Positions 9,012 through 18,349 of a stretch of DNA of 64,000 nucleotides are shown one piece after another. Position 1 is the stretch's first letter. Each line of letters starts with the position of its first letter. Origin of the DNA: CALDSL01 sp039810245 (GTDB lineage Bacteria; Chloroflexota; Anaerolineae; Anaerolineales; Anaerolineaceae). Made by a program: the position numbers and the translations under genes. The notes under the pieces were generated by a model, which did not search any database, was not told the DNA's origin, and was given only the letters and a program-made list of their open reading frames with translations. The stretch spans positions 1 to 64,000 of the forward strand of contig JBDHWQ010000005.1 of assembly GCA_039810245.1 (NCBI GenBank). Reading direction: 5' to 3'.

Positions 9012-11456
9012 ATGCGTTTCGGGTATTTTGATGATGCCAGCCGCGAGTACGTTATCACTCGGCCGGATACACCTCTGCCGTGGATCAACTACCTGGGCAG
9101 CCAGGACTATTTTGGACTGATTTCAAACACTGCCGGCGGTTACTCGTTCTACCGCGATGCACGCCTGCGCCGGCTGACGCGCTATCGCTATAACAACGTT
9201 CCGCTGGACAGCGGCGGGCGCTACGTGTACCTGCGCGATGACGCCGATGGGGCGTTTTGGTCGCCAACCTGGCAGCCGGTGCGCGCCACGCTGGACGCAT
9301 ACACCTGCCGCCACGGCATGGGGTATACCACCATCGCATCCAGGTATCACGGCATCGAAGCATCCGTGCGTTATTTTGTGCCGCTGGACGAGACTCTGGA
9401 GGTCTGGCAGGTGCGCGTAGAGAACCGTCGCTCAACCCCGGCGCGGCTGTCGCTGTTCTCGCTGGTGGAATTCTGCCTGTGGGATGCGCAGGATGATGCG
9501 TCTAATTTCCAGCGCAACTTCAGCACCGGACAGGTGGAAGTGCACGGCAGTACCATCTACCATAAGACCGAATACCGCGAGCGGCGCGACCACTTCGCCT
9601 ACTTCGCCTGTTCCGAGCCGCTGGCCGGCTTCGATACGCAGCGCGAGGACTTCCTCGGCTCGTCCTACAACGGCTGGGATCGCCCGGCGGTGGTGGTCGA
9701 AGGCCAATCGCGTAATTCGGAAGCGCACGGCTGGTCGCCGGTTGGTTCGCACCACGTGACCCTCGAGCTGGCCGCGGGTGAAGAAAAGCAGGTCATTTTC
9801 CTGCTGGGCTATGCCGAGAACCCGCGCGACGACAAATTTGACCCGCCCGGCTCGCAAAACCTCAACCTGCGCCGCGTGCGCCCGTTGATCGAGCGCTATC
9901 TGCAGGCGGACGTAGTGGAAGCCGCTTTCGCGCGCCTGTGCGCCTCGTGGGATGCGCTGCTGGGCAAGTTCCAGGTGCAGACCCCGGACGAGCACACCAA
10001 CCGCATGGTGAACATCTGGAACGCTTACCAGTGCATGATCACTTTCAACATGTCGCGTTCTGCCTCGTACTTTGAGTCTGGCATCGGGCGAGGGATGGGT
10101 TTTCGCGATTCGAACCAGGACCTGCTGGGCTTTGTGCACATGGTGCCGGAGCGCGCCCGCGAGCGCATTCTCGACATTGCAGCCACGCAGCTTCCCTCTG
10201 GCGGGGCCTACCACCAGTATCAGCCGTTGACCAAGCGCGGCAACAACGACGTGGGCAGCAATTTCAACGACGATCCACTATGGCTGGTGCTGGGTGTGAG
10301 CGCGTACCTCAAAGAAACAGGGGATTTCTCCATCCTCGACGCGCCTGTGCCTTACGACAACCAGCCGGGCACGGAGATGCCGCTGTACGAGCACCTGCAG
10401 CGCAGCCTGCGTTACACGCTGGAGCGCAGCGGCCCGCACGGCCTGCCGCTGATTGGCCGCGCAGATTGGAACGACTGCCTCAACCTCAACTGTTTCTCGG
10501 ATACGCCCGGGCAGTCTTTCCAGACCACCACCAACAAAGATGGCGTGACCGCCGAATCAGTGTTTATCGCCGGGCTGTTCGTGCTGGCGGCAGAAGAATT
10601 TGCCGCCATCGCAGCGCGCTGCGGCAATACCGCCGAAGCGGAAAGCCTGCGCAATGCAGCCGCGCAGATGAGCGCGGTGACGCTGGAGCATGGCTGGGAC
10701 GGCGACTGGTTCCGCCGCGCCTATGACGATTATGGCCAACCGGTGGGGTCAAAGGAGTGCGAAGAAGGCCAGATCTTTATCGAGCCGCAGGGCATGTGCG
10801 TCATCGCCGGCATCGGCGCGGAGGACGGCCGCGCGGCGCGTGCGCTGGACGCGGTGGCCGAACGGCTGGCCACGCCGCACGGGATCGTGCTGCAGCAGCC
10901 GGCCTACTCGCGCTACTACCTCCACCTGGGCGAGATTTCTTCGTATCCGCCGGGGTACAAAGAAAATGCCGGCATCTTCTGCCACACCAACCCGTGGATT
11001 ATGATTGCCGAGGCCAAACAGGGCCGCGCGGAGCGCGCTTATGACTATTACCAGCGCATCAACCCATCGGTTCGCGAGGCAATCAGCGAGGTGCACCGCT
11101 GCGAACCGTACGTGTACGCGCAGATGATTGCCGGCAAAGACGCCGCCACGCACGGTGAGGCCAAAAACTCGTGGCTGAGCGGCACCGCAGCCTGGAATTA
11201 TGTCGCCATTACCCAGCACATCCTGGGCATCCGGCCGGTGCTGGATGGGCTGCAGGTGCAGCCGGTGATCCCGGCTGGGTGGAGCGGTTTCCAGGCGCAG
11301 CGCAGCTTCCGCGGTGCGCGCTACCACATTGTGGTCGTGCGCGTGGGGCCGGGCAGTCATGTGTCGCTTAACGTGGATGGGAAGCCACTGCCAGGTACGA
11401 TCATCCCTGCCTCGCAAAGCAAGCCCGACGTGTATGTGCTGGTCGAAGTAGGTTAA
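9012..11456 (+). CDS. GH94 cellobiose phosphorylase
   Basis: 814 aa from the ATG at 9012, chosen because AAAGGA sits 8 bp upstream; in-frame ATGs at 8985 and 9003 are alternatives. The length and N terminus (MRFGYFDD, PWINYLG) are typical of GH94. The alpha/alpha-barrel part contains GRADWNDCLN (about residues 482-491) with the general acid of the family, and the N-terminal beta-sandwich is complete. The enzyme splits cellobiose with phosphate into glucose 1-phosphate and glucose, in the cytoplasm. The CelR-type operator supports cellobiose rather than chitobiose or laminaribiose as the substrate. Confidence 0.9.
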   Translation: MRFGYFDDASREYVITRPDTPLPWINYLGSQDYFGLISNTAGGYSFYRDARLRRLTRYRYNNVPLDSGGRYVYLRDDADGAFWSPTWQPVRATLDAYTCRHGMGYTTIASRYHGIEASVRYFVPLDETLEVWQVRVENRRSTPARLSLFSLVEFCLWDAQDDASNFQRNFSTGQVEVHGSTIYHKTEYRERRDHFAYFACSEPLAGFDTQREDFLGSSYNGWDRPAVVVEGQSRNSEAHGWSPVGSHHVTLELAAGEEKQVIFLLGYAENPRDDKFDPPGSQNLNLRRVRPLIERYLQADVVEAAFARLCASWDALLGKFQVQTPDEHTNRMVNIWNAYQCMITFNMSRSASYFESGIGRGMGFRDSNQDLLGFVHMVPERARERILDIAATQLPSGGAYHQYQPLTKRGNNDVGSNFNDDPLWLVLGVSAYLKETGDFSILDAPVPYDNQPGTEMPLYEHLQRSLRYTLERSGPHGLPLIGRADWNDCLNLNCFSDTPGQSFQTTTNKDGVTAESVFIAGLFVLAAEEFAAIAARCGNTAEAESLRNAAAQMSAVTLEHGWDGDWFRRAYDDYGQPVGSKECEEGQIFIEPQGMCVIAGIGAEDGRAARALDAVAERLATPHGIVLQQPAYSRYYLHLGEISSYPPGYKENAGIFCHTNPWIMIAEAKQGRAERAYDYYQRINPSVREAISEVHRCEPYVYAQMIAGKDAATHGEAKNSWLSGTAAWNYVAITQHILGIRPVLDGLQVQPVIPAGWSGFQAQRSFRGARYHIVVVRVGPGSHVSLNVDGKPLPGTIIPASQSKPDVYVLVEVG

Positions 11457-11457
11457 G

Positions 11458-12687
11458 ATGCTGCGAAATCCTACTGTGCGCAAGATCATCCTGCTCTGGC
11501 TGGTCTGGTGGGTGTGCCTGTTCGCTTACCAGGCGTTCATCATCCGGCGCTTCCAACCCCAACGGCCGGATACCGCGCTGCAATGGACGGCAACCGAAAC
11601 CCGCCCGCGCGCCCAGAATAATAAACCCTACCTGCTGGACCCATTCCTGAACGAGCATGTTTCCTGGGATTCCGAGTTCTACCTGGGTATCGCCGATGCC
11701 GGTTATGACAACGCGCAGATCCGTTCGATCCCTGGCCCAGACGGCCGGCCGCTGTCGCTCAGTTACGCCTTCTTCCCGTTGTACGGTTGGCTGGCGCGGC
11801 TGCTGGCCATGCCGCTGGCGCTGCTCGGGTTGGGGCGCATCGCCACGCTCACCCTGGCTGCGCTGATCCTTTCACTGCTCGGTACGCTGGGCGGGATGCT
11901 GGCCTTATACGACCTGGCGCGCGGCTGGCTGGGTGAAGACGGCGGCCTGCGCGCAGCCTGGTACATGCTCATTTTCCCGACCGCGTTCTTTTTCGGACAG
12001 GTGTACACCGAGGGGCTGTTCGTGGGACTGGCGTTTGGCGCGCTGGCGATGATGCGCCGCGAGAAGTGGGCCTGGGCCGCGCTGCTGTCTGCCCTTGCGG
12101 TGTGGACGCGCGCGGTGGGTATCGCCCTGGCTGTCCCCCTGGCGCTGGCGGCCGGGCAGCACATCCTGGCAACGCGCGCGGGAGCGCGGCCGTGGAAGAC
12201 CGGGCTGGAGGCGTTGGCTGCCACACTGGCGCCGATGTTGGCGCTGGGGGCATGGTGGGTTTCGCCGCTGAGGCCGGCTTTCTGGTACGTGGAAGACCAT
12301 TTCTTCAGCCGCGCCTTTCTGGCCGTCGAGCGCTCTTTCTCTGGCTGGAAGCAGGTGTGGCAAATCATGGCAAACAGCCACAACGCTCCCACACAGATGT
12401 ATTTCCTGCTCGAATTTGCCATTCTGTTCCTTGCCCTGGCGTGCAGCCTGGCGCTGCTGCGGCGCATGCCGGCCGTGGCGCTTTTTAGCCTGGCGGTGTT
12501 CGCCATATCGTTTTTCAGCGGCGCGGGGCAGAGCATGAACCGCTACGTGCTGGCGGCCCCGGCTGTGTTCTTGGGGCTGGCACGGCTGGGTGAAAATGAC
12601 GTTTTTGACCATGGCTGGACGCTGGCCAGCATCCTGTGGATGGGCACGCTGGCCGCGCTGTTTTCGTTTGATCTTTGGGTGGGTTGA
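11458..12687 (+). CDS. PIG-V-like GT-C mannosyltransferase family membrane protein
   Basis: 409 aa with about 8-10 hydrophobic segments. The first loop after TM1 carries WDSEFYLGIADAGY, the acidic motif that places the catalytic Asp in PIG-V/GT76-like GT-C enzymes. The YAFFPLYGW and FPTAFFFGQVYTEG segments are also typical. These enzymes use polyprenol-linked sugars, usually mannose, at the membrane. It starts 1 bp after the GH94 stop and is probably co-transcribed with it, so it may be under the same operator. The acceptor is unknown. Confidence 0.78.
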   Translation: MLRNPTVRKIILLWLVWWVCLFAYQAFIIRRFQPQRPDTALQWTATETRPRAQNNKPYLLDPFLNEHVSWDSEFYLGIADAGYDNAQIRSIPGPDGRPLSLSYAFFPLYGWLARLLAMPLALLGLGRIATLTLAALILSLLGTLGGMLALYDLARGWLGEDGGLRAAWYMLIFPTAFFFGQVYTEGLFVGLAFGALAMMRREKWAWAALLSALAVWTRAVGIALAVPLALAAGQHILATRAGARPWKTGLEALAATLAPMLALGAWWVSPLRPAFWYVEDHFFSRAFLAVERSFSGWKQVWQIMANSHNAPTQMYFLLEFAILFLALACSLALLRRMPAVALFSLAVFAISFFSGAGQSMNRYVLAAPAVFLGLARLGENDVFDHGWTLASILWMGTLAALFSFDLWVG

Positions 12688-12715
12688 TAGTTAAGAGCGT
12701 AACCGGGCAGGGCGC

Positions 12716-12744
12716 TTGACGGTTTTCCCAATCCCGCGCACAAT
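12716..12744 (+). promoter_or_regulatory. Predicted promoter of the mutarotase-fold gene
   Basis: TTGACG, 17-bp spacer, CACAAT. It lies in the 118-bp gap before the gene at 12806. Confidence 0.5.
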
Positions 12745-12805
12745 TGAAGCATAGCCGGCGCGGCCGGCGCACACAAGCATAGAACATGTAGAGAGCGGGG
12801 TATGT

Positions 12806-13696
12806 ATGCCAGATTTCTATGGGCGCGAGACAGCGGTGTTGGAAAATGGGCTGATGCGCCTGGAATACCTGACTACGGGTGGGCCGCGTATCGTGCGCCT
12901 GTACGTGGGCGACAGCGACGAGAACTTCCTGGCTGAGATGCCGGAATTTGTGGTTCCCACCATCTACGGGCCGTACCATTTCATCGGCGGCCACCGCCTG
13001 TGGCACGCGCCCGAGGCTATGCCGCGCACCTACGTGCCGGATGACAGCGGTCTGGAAGTGCAGGCGCTGGAAGATGGCGTGCGCCTGGTGCAAGACGTAG
13101 AAGCGCCTACCGGTGTGCGCAAGACCCTGGAAATCCACCTGCACGCCGGGCAGGCCGCGCTGACGCTTCACCACCAGCTCGAAAATGCCGGGGTGTGGCC
13201 GCTGGAACTGTCGGCATGGGCTATCACCCAGCTTGCGCACGGCGGCGTGGCCATCATCCCGCAGCAGCGCGTGGACGACCCGCGCAATCTGCTGCTGCCC
13301 GACCGCGCTTTTTCGGTATGGTCGTACACCGTGCTGTCCGACCCGCGCCTGCACCTGGGCGACGATTTCATCCTGGTGGACGGCATCGCTGCGCAGCCGC
13401 CGTGCAAGATCGGCGCGCTCAACCGGCGCGGCTGGGCGGCTTACCTCAACCGCGGGGTGCTGTTTAATAAGCGCTTCAGCCTGCGCTTTGACAACCCGCT
13501 GCCCGATTTTGGCGTCAACTGCGAGGTGTACGTCGATCACCGCTTTATCGAGCTGGAAACGCTCAGCCCGCTGACGCGGCTGCTGCCGGGGCAGTGGATC
13601 GGTCATACCGAAACGTGGGAGCTGACCCCCGAGCTGGACTACCCGCAGACACCCGACGGCGTGCGCCAGATGGCGCGTGATCTGAGCCTGGGCTAA
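12806..13696 (+). CDS. Galactose-mutarotase-fold protein (DUF4380-like)
   Basis: 296 aa of mostly beta-type sequence without signal peptide. The order ENGLMRLEYLTTGGPRIVRL, GPYHFIGGHRLWHAPE and the later HTETWEL strand resembles the aldose-1-epimerase-like supersandwich of DUF4380 proteins. Catalytic His and Glu residues of true mutarotases cannot be assigned with confidence, so a role in sugar anomer interconversion or carbohydrate binding is inference. The nearby cellobiose phosphorylase makes a carbohydrate role plausible. It ends 13 bp from the convergent PEBP gene with no terminator between them. Confidence 0.65.
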   Translation: MPDFYGRETAVLENGLMRLEYLTTGGPRIVRLYVGDSDENFLAEMPEFVVPTIYGPYHFIGGHRLWHAPEAMPRTYVPDDSGLEVQALEDGVRLVQDVEAPTGVRKTLEIHLHAGQAALTLHHQLENAGVWPLELSAWAITQLAHGGVAIIPQQRVDDPRNLLLPDRAFSVWSYTVLSDPRLHLGDDFILVDGIAAQPPCKIGALNRRGWAAYLNRGVLFNKRFSLRFDNPLPDFGVNCEVYVDHRFIELETLSPLTRLLPGQWIGHTETWELTPELDYPQTPDGVRQMARDLSLG

Positions 13697-13709
13697 GCCA
13701 TGATTTTTC

Positions 13710-14267
13710 TCAACGGCGGAAGCGGCCCATACCCTGCGCCTGGGCCAGCACGTGCTCTTGCAGCGCGGCTTCCACGTCGCGCGCGGTTTTGAGGTTGGCC
13801 GGGTCCAGATCGATATCCAGCGCGTACAGGTTGAAGTAATAACGGTGCTCTGAGCCTTTGGGCGGGCAGGGGCCGTTCCACTGCGTTTTGCCAAAGTCGT
13901 TTTCGGCCTGCGCGAACGGCAGAGGATCACCGGCCGGCAGGTCCTCGGGGATTTCGGTCTGGGCCGGCGAGATGTTGTAGGCTGCCCAGTGATAGAACGT
14001 GCCGCCGGGCGCGTCCGGGTCGGAGACGATCAACGCCAGCGAGATGGTTCCATCCGGCGCGCCCTGCCAGCGCACGGACGGGTTTGTGTCCGCGCCTTCG
14101 CAGGAATACCGGGCCGGTATGGTGCCATCCGCGCCAATGGCATTGGTGCTCAGGGTGAGCGTGCCGGGGAGTGGGGTGGGTACTTCAGTTTGCGCGCCGC
14201 CGGCGCAGGCGACCAGCAGCCCGCTCAGCAGAACGAGACACAAACCGGCGCGGAAAATCACGGTCAT
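13710..14267 (-). CDS. YbhB/YbcL (PEBP) family lipoprotein
   Basis: 185 aa. A signal peptide with lipobox LLVAC puts the lipidated Cys at residue 21, then comes a short Pro/Thr linker. The PEBP domain shows YSCEGADTNPSVRW, SDPDAPGGTFYHWAAYNI and the GPCPPKGSEHRYYF ligand-pocket segment. Family members bind small anions or phospholipid-like ligands; their bacterial role is poorly defined. The start overlaps the stop of the upstream gene by 4 bp (ATGA), so it is translated as part of the minus-strand operon. It is the last gene of that operon. Confidence 0.9.
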   Translation of the reverse strand: MTVIFRAGLCLVLLSGLLVACAGGAQTEVPTPLPGTLTLSTNAIGADGTIPARYSCEGADTNPSVRWQGAPDGTISLALIVSDPDAPGGTFYHWAAYNISPAQTEIPEDLPAGDPLPFAQAENDFGKTQWNGPCPPKGSEHRYYFNLYALDIDLDPANLKTARDVEAALQEHVLAQAQGMGRFRR

Positions 14268-14884
14268 GGCTTACCCTTCTGCTTCTGGTCGGGCAGATCA
14301 CCCAGCAACTGGCGCTGGATCAACGCGCTCACCTGGTTGGCCGGGGATGTTTCCAGGCCGTAACCGGCATAGTGGGGCTTCTGACCGTCCATTTGCAGGC
14401 TGATGCGCCCGGTGACCGGCACTTCGACCGGCTTGCCGCGCAGCTTGAAGAAGTCCAGCGCGTGCTTTTTGGGCTCCACCACCGATACTTCCTGCACCTG
14501 GCCGGTGCGGTATTCGCGCGCCGGTCCGATGCCGAACACGGTGCGGCGCGTCTTGAGCAGACCGCGCGAGATTTCCAGTGTTTCTTTCCCGCCCAACTGC
14601 CACAGGAAGGCGCGCCAGGCAGGCACGCCGCGCGAGGCCCAGAACACCAGCCCCATCATCAGGAACAGCGTCACCGGCAGCGGCATCAGGCTGATGCGGC
14701 CCTCCTGCTGGAAGCGCCCCAGTTCGATCAGCAGCAGGGCGAAGATCATGCCTTCGCACATCAGCCAGAAGGCAAGCCAGGCGCTCAGCAGCAGCAATTC
14801 CCGGCCGTTTCTTTTGCCGCGGATTTCCACCCGGGTTCCCCCCGGCAGGCTCTGGATGGTGGACGAGGATTGCGTGGTGATCAT
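14264..14884 (-). CDS. Two-TM membrane protein of unknown function
   Basis: 206 aa from the ATG at 14884, chosen for its AAGGAG site 6 bp upstream; the frame is open further but that part overlaps the DUF92 gene. Two hydrophobic helices (about residues 30-52 and 65-87) are followed by a soluble beta-rich C-terminal half with an LPVTGRISLQMDG-like strand pattern, resembling small PH-like membrane proteins. I do not recognise the family. It is coupled by a 4-bp overlap to the downstream PEBP lipoprotein gene. Confidence 0.7.
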   Translation of the reverse strand: MITTQSSSTIQSLPGGTRVEIRGKRNGRELLLLSAWLAFWLMCEGMIFALLLIELGRFQQEGRISLMPLPVTLFLMMGLVFWASRGVPAWRAFLWQLGGKETLEISRGLLKTRRTVFGIGPAREYRTGQVQEVSVVEPKKHALDFFKLRGKPVEVPVTGRISLQMDGQKPHYAGYGLETSPANQVSALIQRQLLGDLPDQKQKGKP

Positions 14885-14916
14885 GGGTTGCTCCTTGGGT
14901 TGTTTCGGGTGGATGG

Positions 14917-15726
14917 TCATAGCCAGCCAAGCAGCGCGGCAAGGACGCCGCCGGCCAGGGTGCAGATGCCGTTGACCCAGTCGTTGTTCAGCCAGCGCAA
15001 GCCGCGCTGGTAGGTGGTTTGCGCGCCGCACAGGTGCAGCGGATTGCGCTCGGTTTCTTTAGCGCACGCCGGGCAGTAGTAAATGGCCTGCAATGTCGCG
15101 CCCAGCAGCGAATCGACCAGGCTGCCGGCCAGCCCGGCCAGCATCACCCAGGCCACCACCGCGAAGGAAAAGGTTCCACCCGGCTGCAGCAGCGCGGCCA
15201 GCGCGCCAATCAACAGGCTGCCGGAGAGCGCCGCGGCCGTGCCGCCCAGCGAAATGGCCCCCGAGGTGCCCGGCTCAACCGCGCGGCCGGTGGTCACCAG
15301 GCGCGGCGGGGTGCGGTTGAGCACCCCCAGTTCCGTGGCCCACGTGTCGGCGTTTGCCGCGGCCAGCGCCCCGGCAAACCCGGCCCACGGCCAGAGCTGA
15401 CCGGGGAACAACAGGTGTAGCAGCACAAACGCCCCGGCAATACCACCGTTGGCCAGCACCTGGCCGGCGTCGCGCCGCGAGCCTTTGGAGAATTTTTCTT
15501 CCAGGCGCGCTTTGCGGCGCTGGAACAGGCGCGACAGCCCGCTGCTACTGATGAAAAATGCCAGAAGAAGCACCGCCCAGCGTAACCCGCCCAGGCCAAA
15601 CACCACCGCGCCAAGCAGCGCGGCGGCCACGGCGCCACTGGAGCTCAACGCATGTGCCCGGTAGGCCGCCAGCGCCACGACCAGGGCCAGGATGATTCCG
15701 AGGATGAGCTGCGTGGTGGCATCCAT
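14917..15726 (-). CDS. DUF92 family membrane protein
   Basis: 269 aa from the ATG at 15726, just past the stop of the upstream gene (15731). Six or seven hydrophobic segments and the family signatures KGSRRDAGQVLANGG, AANADTWATELG and GTSGAISLGGTAA are present. The DUF92 family includes plant VTE6 phytyl-phosphate kinase and uncharacterised bacterial proteins, so an isoprenoid-phosphate role is possible. A CPAC-x15-C element near the C terminus may bind metal. Confidence 0.88.
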   Translation of the reverse strand: MDATTQLILGIILALVVALAAYRAHALSSSGAVAAALLGAVVFGLGGLRWAVLLLAFFISSSGLSRLFQRRKARLEEKFSKGSRRDAGQVLANGGIAGAFVLLHLLFPGQLWPWAGFAGALAAANADTWATELGVLNRTPPRLVTTGRAVEPGTSGAISLGGTAAALSGSLLIGALAALLQPGGTFSFAVVAWVMLAGLAGSLVDSLLGATLQAIYYCPACAKETERNPLHLCGAQTTYQRGLRWLNNDWVNGICTLAGGVLAALLGWL

Positions 15727-15730
15727 GGGG

Positions 15731-16633
15731 TTAGATGAGGAAAGCCACTGCCAGCAGCAAAGCCGATGGCGTAAGAACACCACTGGCCCACAGAACGTAG
15801 GCCACCGGCCGCCAGGGGTCAAAGCGGTAGAAGAAGCCGCCGCCCAGCGTATCCATCACAAAGGCGAACGCACCCAGCACCGGCAGCAGAAGCAGCCGCG
15901 TGGCCGGCCCGCTTTCAAGCAGTTGGCCGGTGCTGCTGAAACCCAGCGAAACCCCTGGCAGGCCAGGGATGGACAGGCTGACCAGCACAAACAGCGCCGC
16001 GGTGAGGACCGCCCCGGCCAGTACCAGGATGCGTGCCGCGCGGTCGCGCCACACGCTGCGCAGAAACGAGGCCGGTCGCGCCGAGAATGATTCGATCGGG
16101 CTCAGGCTACCCATTTCGGTGGCGTACTGGAAAGCGCGTACAAAACCCACCGGGTCGGCGGGGGAGATGGCGTACACGCGCCGCGGCGTGGCCAGCAGGA
16201 GCAGCAGCGCGCGCTCCGAGGCCAGGTACTCCACCGGGCCCAGGTCGCGCACATTGAGCGACCCGAGGATAGCACCCGGCCAGCTCAGGCGTGGCAGCGG
16301 CAGATCAAACGCCAGGTCGGATGCCGGGCGCACCCATTCAACCTCTGGCAGGGGAATATCTTCGGCACGCAGCCCCCAGCGCAGGCGCAGTCCGTCACGC
16401 TCCACGCTGTAGCGCGCGGTCAGCAGTGCGTAGCCGCGGTAAGCCACTACCGGCAGCGGGACAAACAGCAGCACTGCCAGCAGGATAAACAACACAAAGC
16501 TCACGCCCACCGGCTGCTGGAAAGCGAGCGCCAGCGCAACGCCCGTACCCGCGCCAAGCAGCAGCAGGGCGGCAACGTGCAGGATGATCCCGGTACGGCG
16601 GGTTGGCGCGAATACGTTGGGCATGCCCACCAT
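15731..16633 (-). CDS. Membrane protein with PH-like central domain
   Basis: 300 aa. Two N-terminal TM helices are followed by a soluble region (about residues 70-180) whose strand pattern (YSVERDGLRLRWG, EDIPLPEVEWV, RRVYAISPADPVGF) resembles bacterial PH domains. Two or three further TM helices close the protein. Its stop lies 4 bp from the DUF92 start, so the two are in one operon. Function unknown; family assignment is by pattern only. Confidence 0.65.
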   Translation of the reverse strand: MVGMPNVFAPTRRTGIILHVAALLLLGAGTGVALALAFQQPVGVSFVLFILLAVLLFVPLPVVAYRGYALLTARYSVERDGLRLRWGLRAEDIPLPEVEWVRPASDLAFDLPLPRLSWPGAILGSLNVRDLGPVEYLASERALLLLLATPRRVYAISPADPVGFVRAFQYATEMGSLSPIESFSARPASFLRSVWRDRAARILVLAGAVLTAALFVLVSLSIPGLPGVSLGFSSTGQLLESGPATRLLLLPVLGAFAFVMDTLGGGFFYRFDPWRPVAYVLWASGVLTPSALLLAVAFLI

Positions 16634-16662
16634 TTTAACCCATCCGCGCGCGGCGCGGCAGG

Positions 16663-18339
16663 TTACTTTCCCAGGAGTTCGCGCACCGCGGGCAGCACCT
16701 GGTCCAGCGGCACGGTGCCGGCCTCGCCGCCAGCGCGCAGCTTGAATTCCACCCCGCCGGCGCGCAGCGAACGCTCGGAAACCGTCAGCCGCAGAGGCAT
16801 ACCGGCCAGGTCGGCGTCGTTGAACTTGACCCCCGGGCTTTCGACACGGTCATCGAACAGTATCAAATAACCGGCGGCGTGCAGGGCAGCATACAGGTCT
16901 TCGGCGGCGCGCTCGCTCTCACCGGTTTTGGAACCCAGTATCACCAGGTGCAAATCAAATGGGGCGGTCTCTGCCGAAGGCCAACTCAACCCGCGCTCGT
17001 CATTGTGTAGCTCGGCCATGCAGGCCAGCAGGCGATACAAGTCCAGCCGCAGGCTGATCAGCGCCACCGGCTGCTCGCTGCCATCTTCGGCAAAGTAGGT
17101 GCAGCCGGGCAAGGCGGCTCGGCGCTCGAGGTGCGCCACGAACACGCCATTGATGCTCTCTAGCGCTGCGCCACAGGCGCACTGCGCCCCGGGGCGCGCG
17201 GCGGCGATATCGGCCACCTGCGCCGCCGAAAAATCACGCGAAAAATTGACATTGCGCAGGTGGAACCCGCTCTCGTTGGCACCGGCCACCAGGTTGCGCG
17301 CAGGTGGGATCTCACGATCAACGATCACCCAGGCATTCTCCAACCCCACCGGCGAGGCATAGCCGGGCACGGCTCCCACCGCGCTGATCTCGGCGTCGGT
17401 GGCGGGGCGCAGGGAGCGCGCGCCAACCAGACGGCGCAGCTTGATCTCACTCAGCTCGCGATCGCCACGCAGCACGGCAAATACCAGCGCCGGGTCGCGC
17501 CCGTGGCCAAAATCAGCCATCAGGAACACAGCCTTGGCGGTACGCGCAGTTGGGATATTGAGGAACCTGGTCAGTTCCTCGATGGTCGAACTGTGCGGCG
17601 TGGGCACTTTCTCCAGCGGCAGCATAGCATCATCCAGTGCCGGCTCGCGCTGGAAGCGCGCCGCACCACTTTCGGCGCTGTAGCCGCAGACCGAGCAGTG
17701 CAGGATGCTGTCTGCGCCGGCTTCGAAGGGGAAAAACCAGTGCACGGCGCGGTCATGGCCCGCAGGGCCGGCCCCGGCTTCCACCGGGAAGGCGGGCAGC
17801 ATGCAGCGCTCAAAGAAATACCCCAGCCGGGTGGACTGCGTGCCAAACGCTTTTTCCAGCTCGCTTTCCGAGGACAGCAGGAGCCAGGCATCCAGCGCGC
17901 GGCCGCTGCGGCTGCGCAGCCAGCCACCCTGCGGGCGCGTGTCATCCTGCCAGCCCGGCGCGGACTGTGCCAGAACGGCGGGGAGCTGGCGATGCGAACG
18001 TACGTGCGCTGCCACCAGCGCGGCCACAGCGCCGGTAGGATCGCCACCCAGGCCCAGAGAGCGCCCGGCCAGGTCGCGCAGCGGGGTGGCTCCCGCGCCG
18101 GCCAGTTCGGCGGGCAATACAGGGGGCAGCTCGATCTCCCGCGCGCCGGTCATGCCCAGCGCATCGCGTGCCAGCAGCTCCAGGCGCGCGGCGGCCTGCC
18201 GGCCAACTGGCAGAGCGGCCAGGATGCCCGACGAGTAAATTTGCGCATAGGCAGCGCGCAGTAAAAGCTGCTGACCGGTCAATTCCACGCCGGCGGGCGG
18301 TTTGCGCAGCGTGGTGGTGAATAATCGGCTCATGCGCAT
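16663..18339 (-). CDS. Prolyl-tRNA-synthetase-like protein with eroded aminoacylation site
   Basis: 558 aa from the ATG at 18339 (AAAGGGG upstream; 10 bp after the CPBP gene). The layout is that of bacterial ProRS: class II core, an INS editing domain at about 250-370, and an anticodon-binding end (FDLHLVILG, LFDDRVESPGVKFNDADLAGMP). The catalytic signatures are replaced. PTHEE is PTGAV (residues 101-105), FRDE of motif 2 is WQDD (130-133), and the GIGVSR motif 3 is RLDLYR (about 431-436). The INS domain keeps the TAK lysine and the GANESGFH histidine segment. It probably does not make Pro-tRNA; trans-editing of mischarged tRNA or a regulatory role are guesses. A canonical proS should exist elsewhere in the genome. 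Confidence 0.82.
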   Translation of the reverse strand: MRMSRLFTTTLRKPPAGVELTGQQLLLRAAYAQIYSSGILAALPVGRQAAARLELLARDALGMTGAREIELPPVLPAELAGAGATPLRDLAGRSLGLGGDPTGAVAALVAAHVRSHRQLPAVLAQSAPGWQDDTRPQGGWLRSRSGRALDAWLLLSSESELEKAFGTQSTRLGYFFERCMLPAFPVEAGAGPAGHDRAVHWFFPFEAGADSILHCSVCGYSAESGAARFQREPALDDAMLPLEKVPTPHSSTIEELTRFLNIPTARTAKAVFLMADFGHGRDPALVFAVLRGDRELSEIKLRRLVGARSLRPATDAEISAVGAVPGYASPVGLENAWVIVDREIPPARNLVAGANESGFHLRNVNFSRDFSAAQVADIAAARPGAQCACGAALESINGVFVAHLERRAALPGCTYFAEDGSEQPVALISLRLDLYRLLACMAELHNDERGLSWPSAETAPFDLHLVILGSKTGESERAAEDLYAALHAAGYLILFDDRVESPGVKFNDADLAGMPLRLTVSERSLRAGGVEFKLRAGGEAGTVPLDQVLPAVRELLGK

Positions 18340-18349
18340 AAGAACCCCT

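Noticed and set aside
17260..18264. 334-codon plus-strand frame in the ProRS-like gene
   Set aside because: Ala/Arg/Gln-rich shadow; no motif or start signal.
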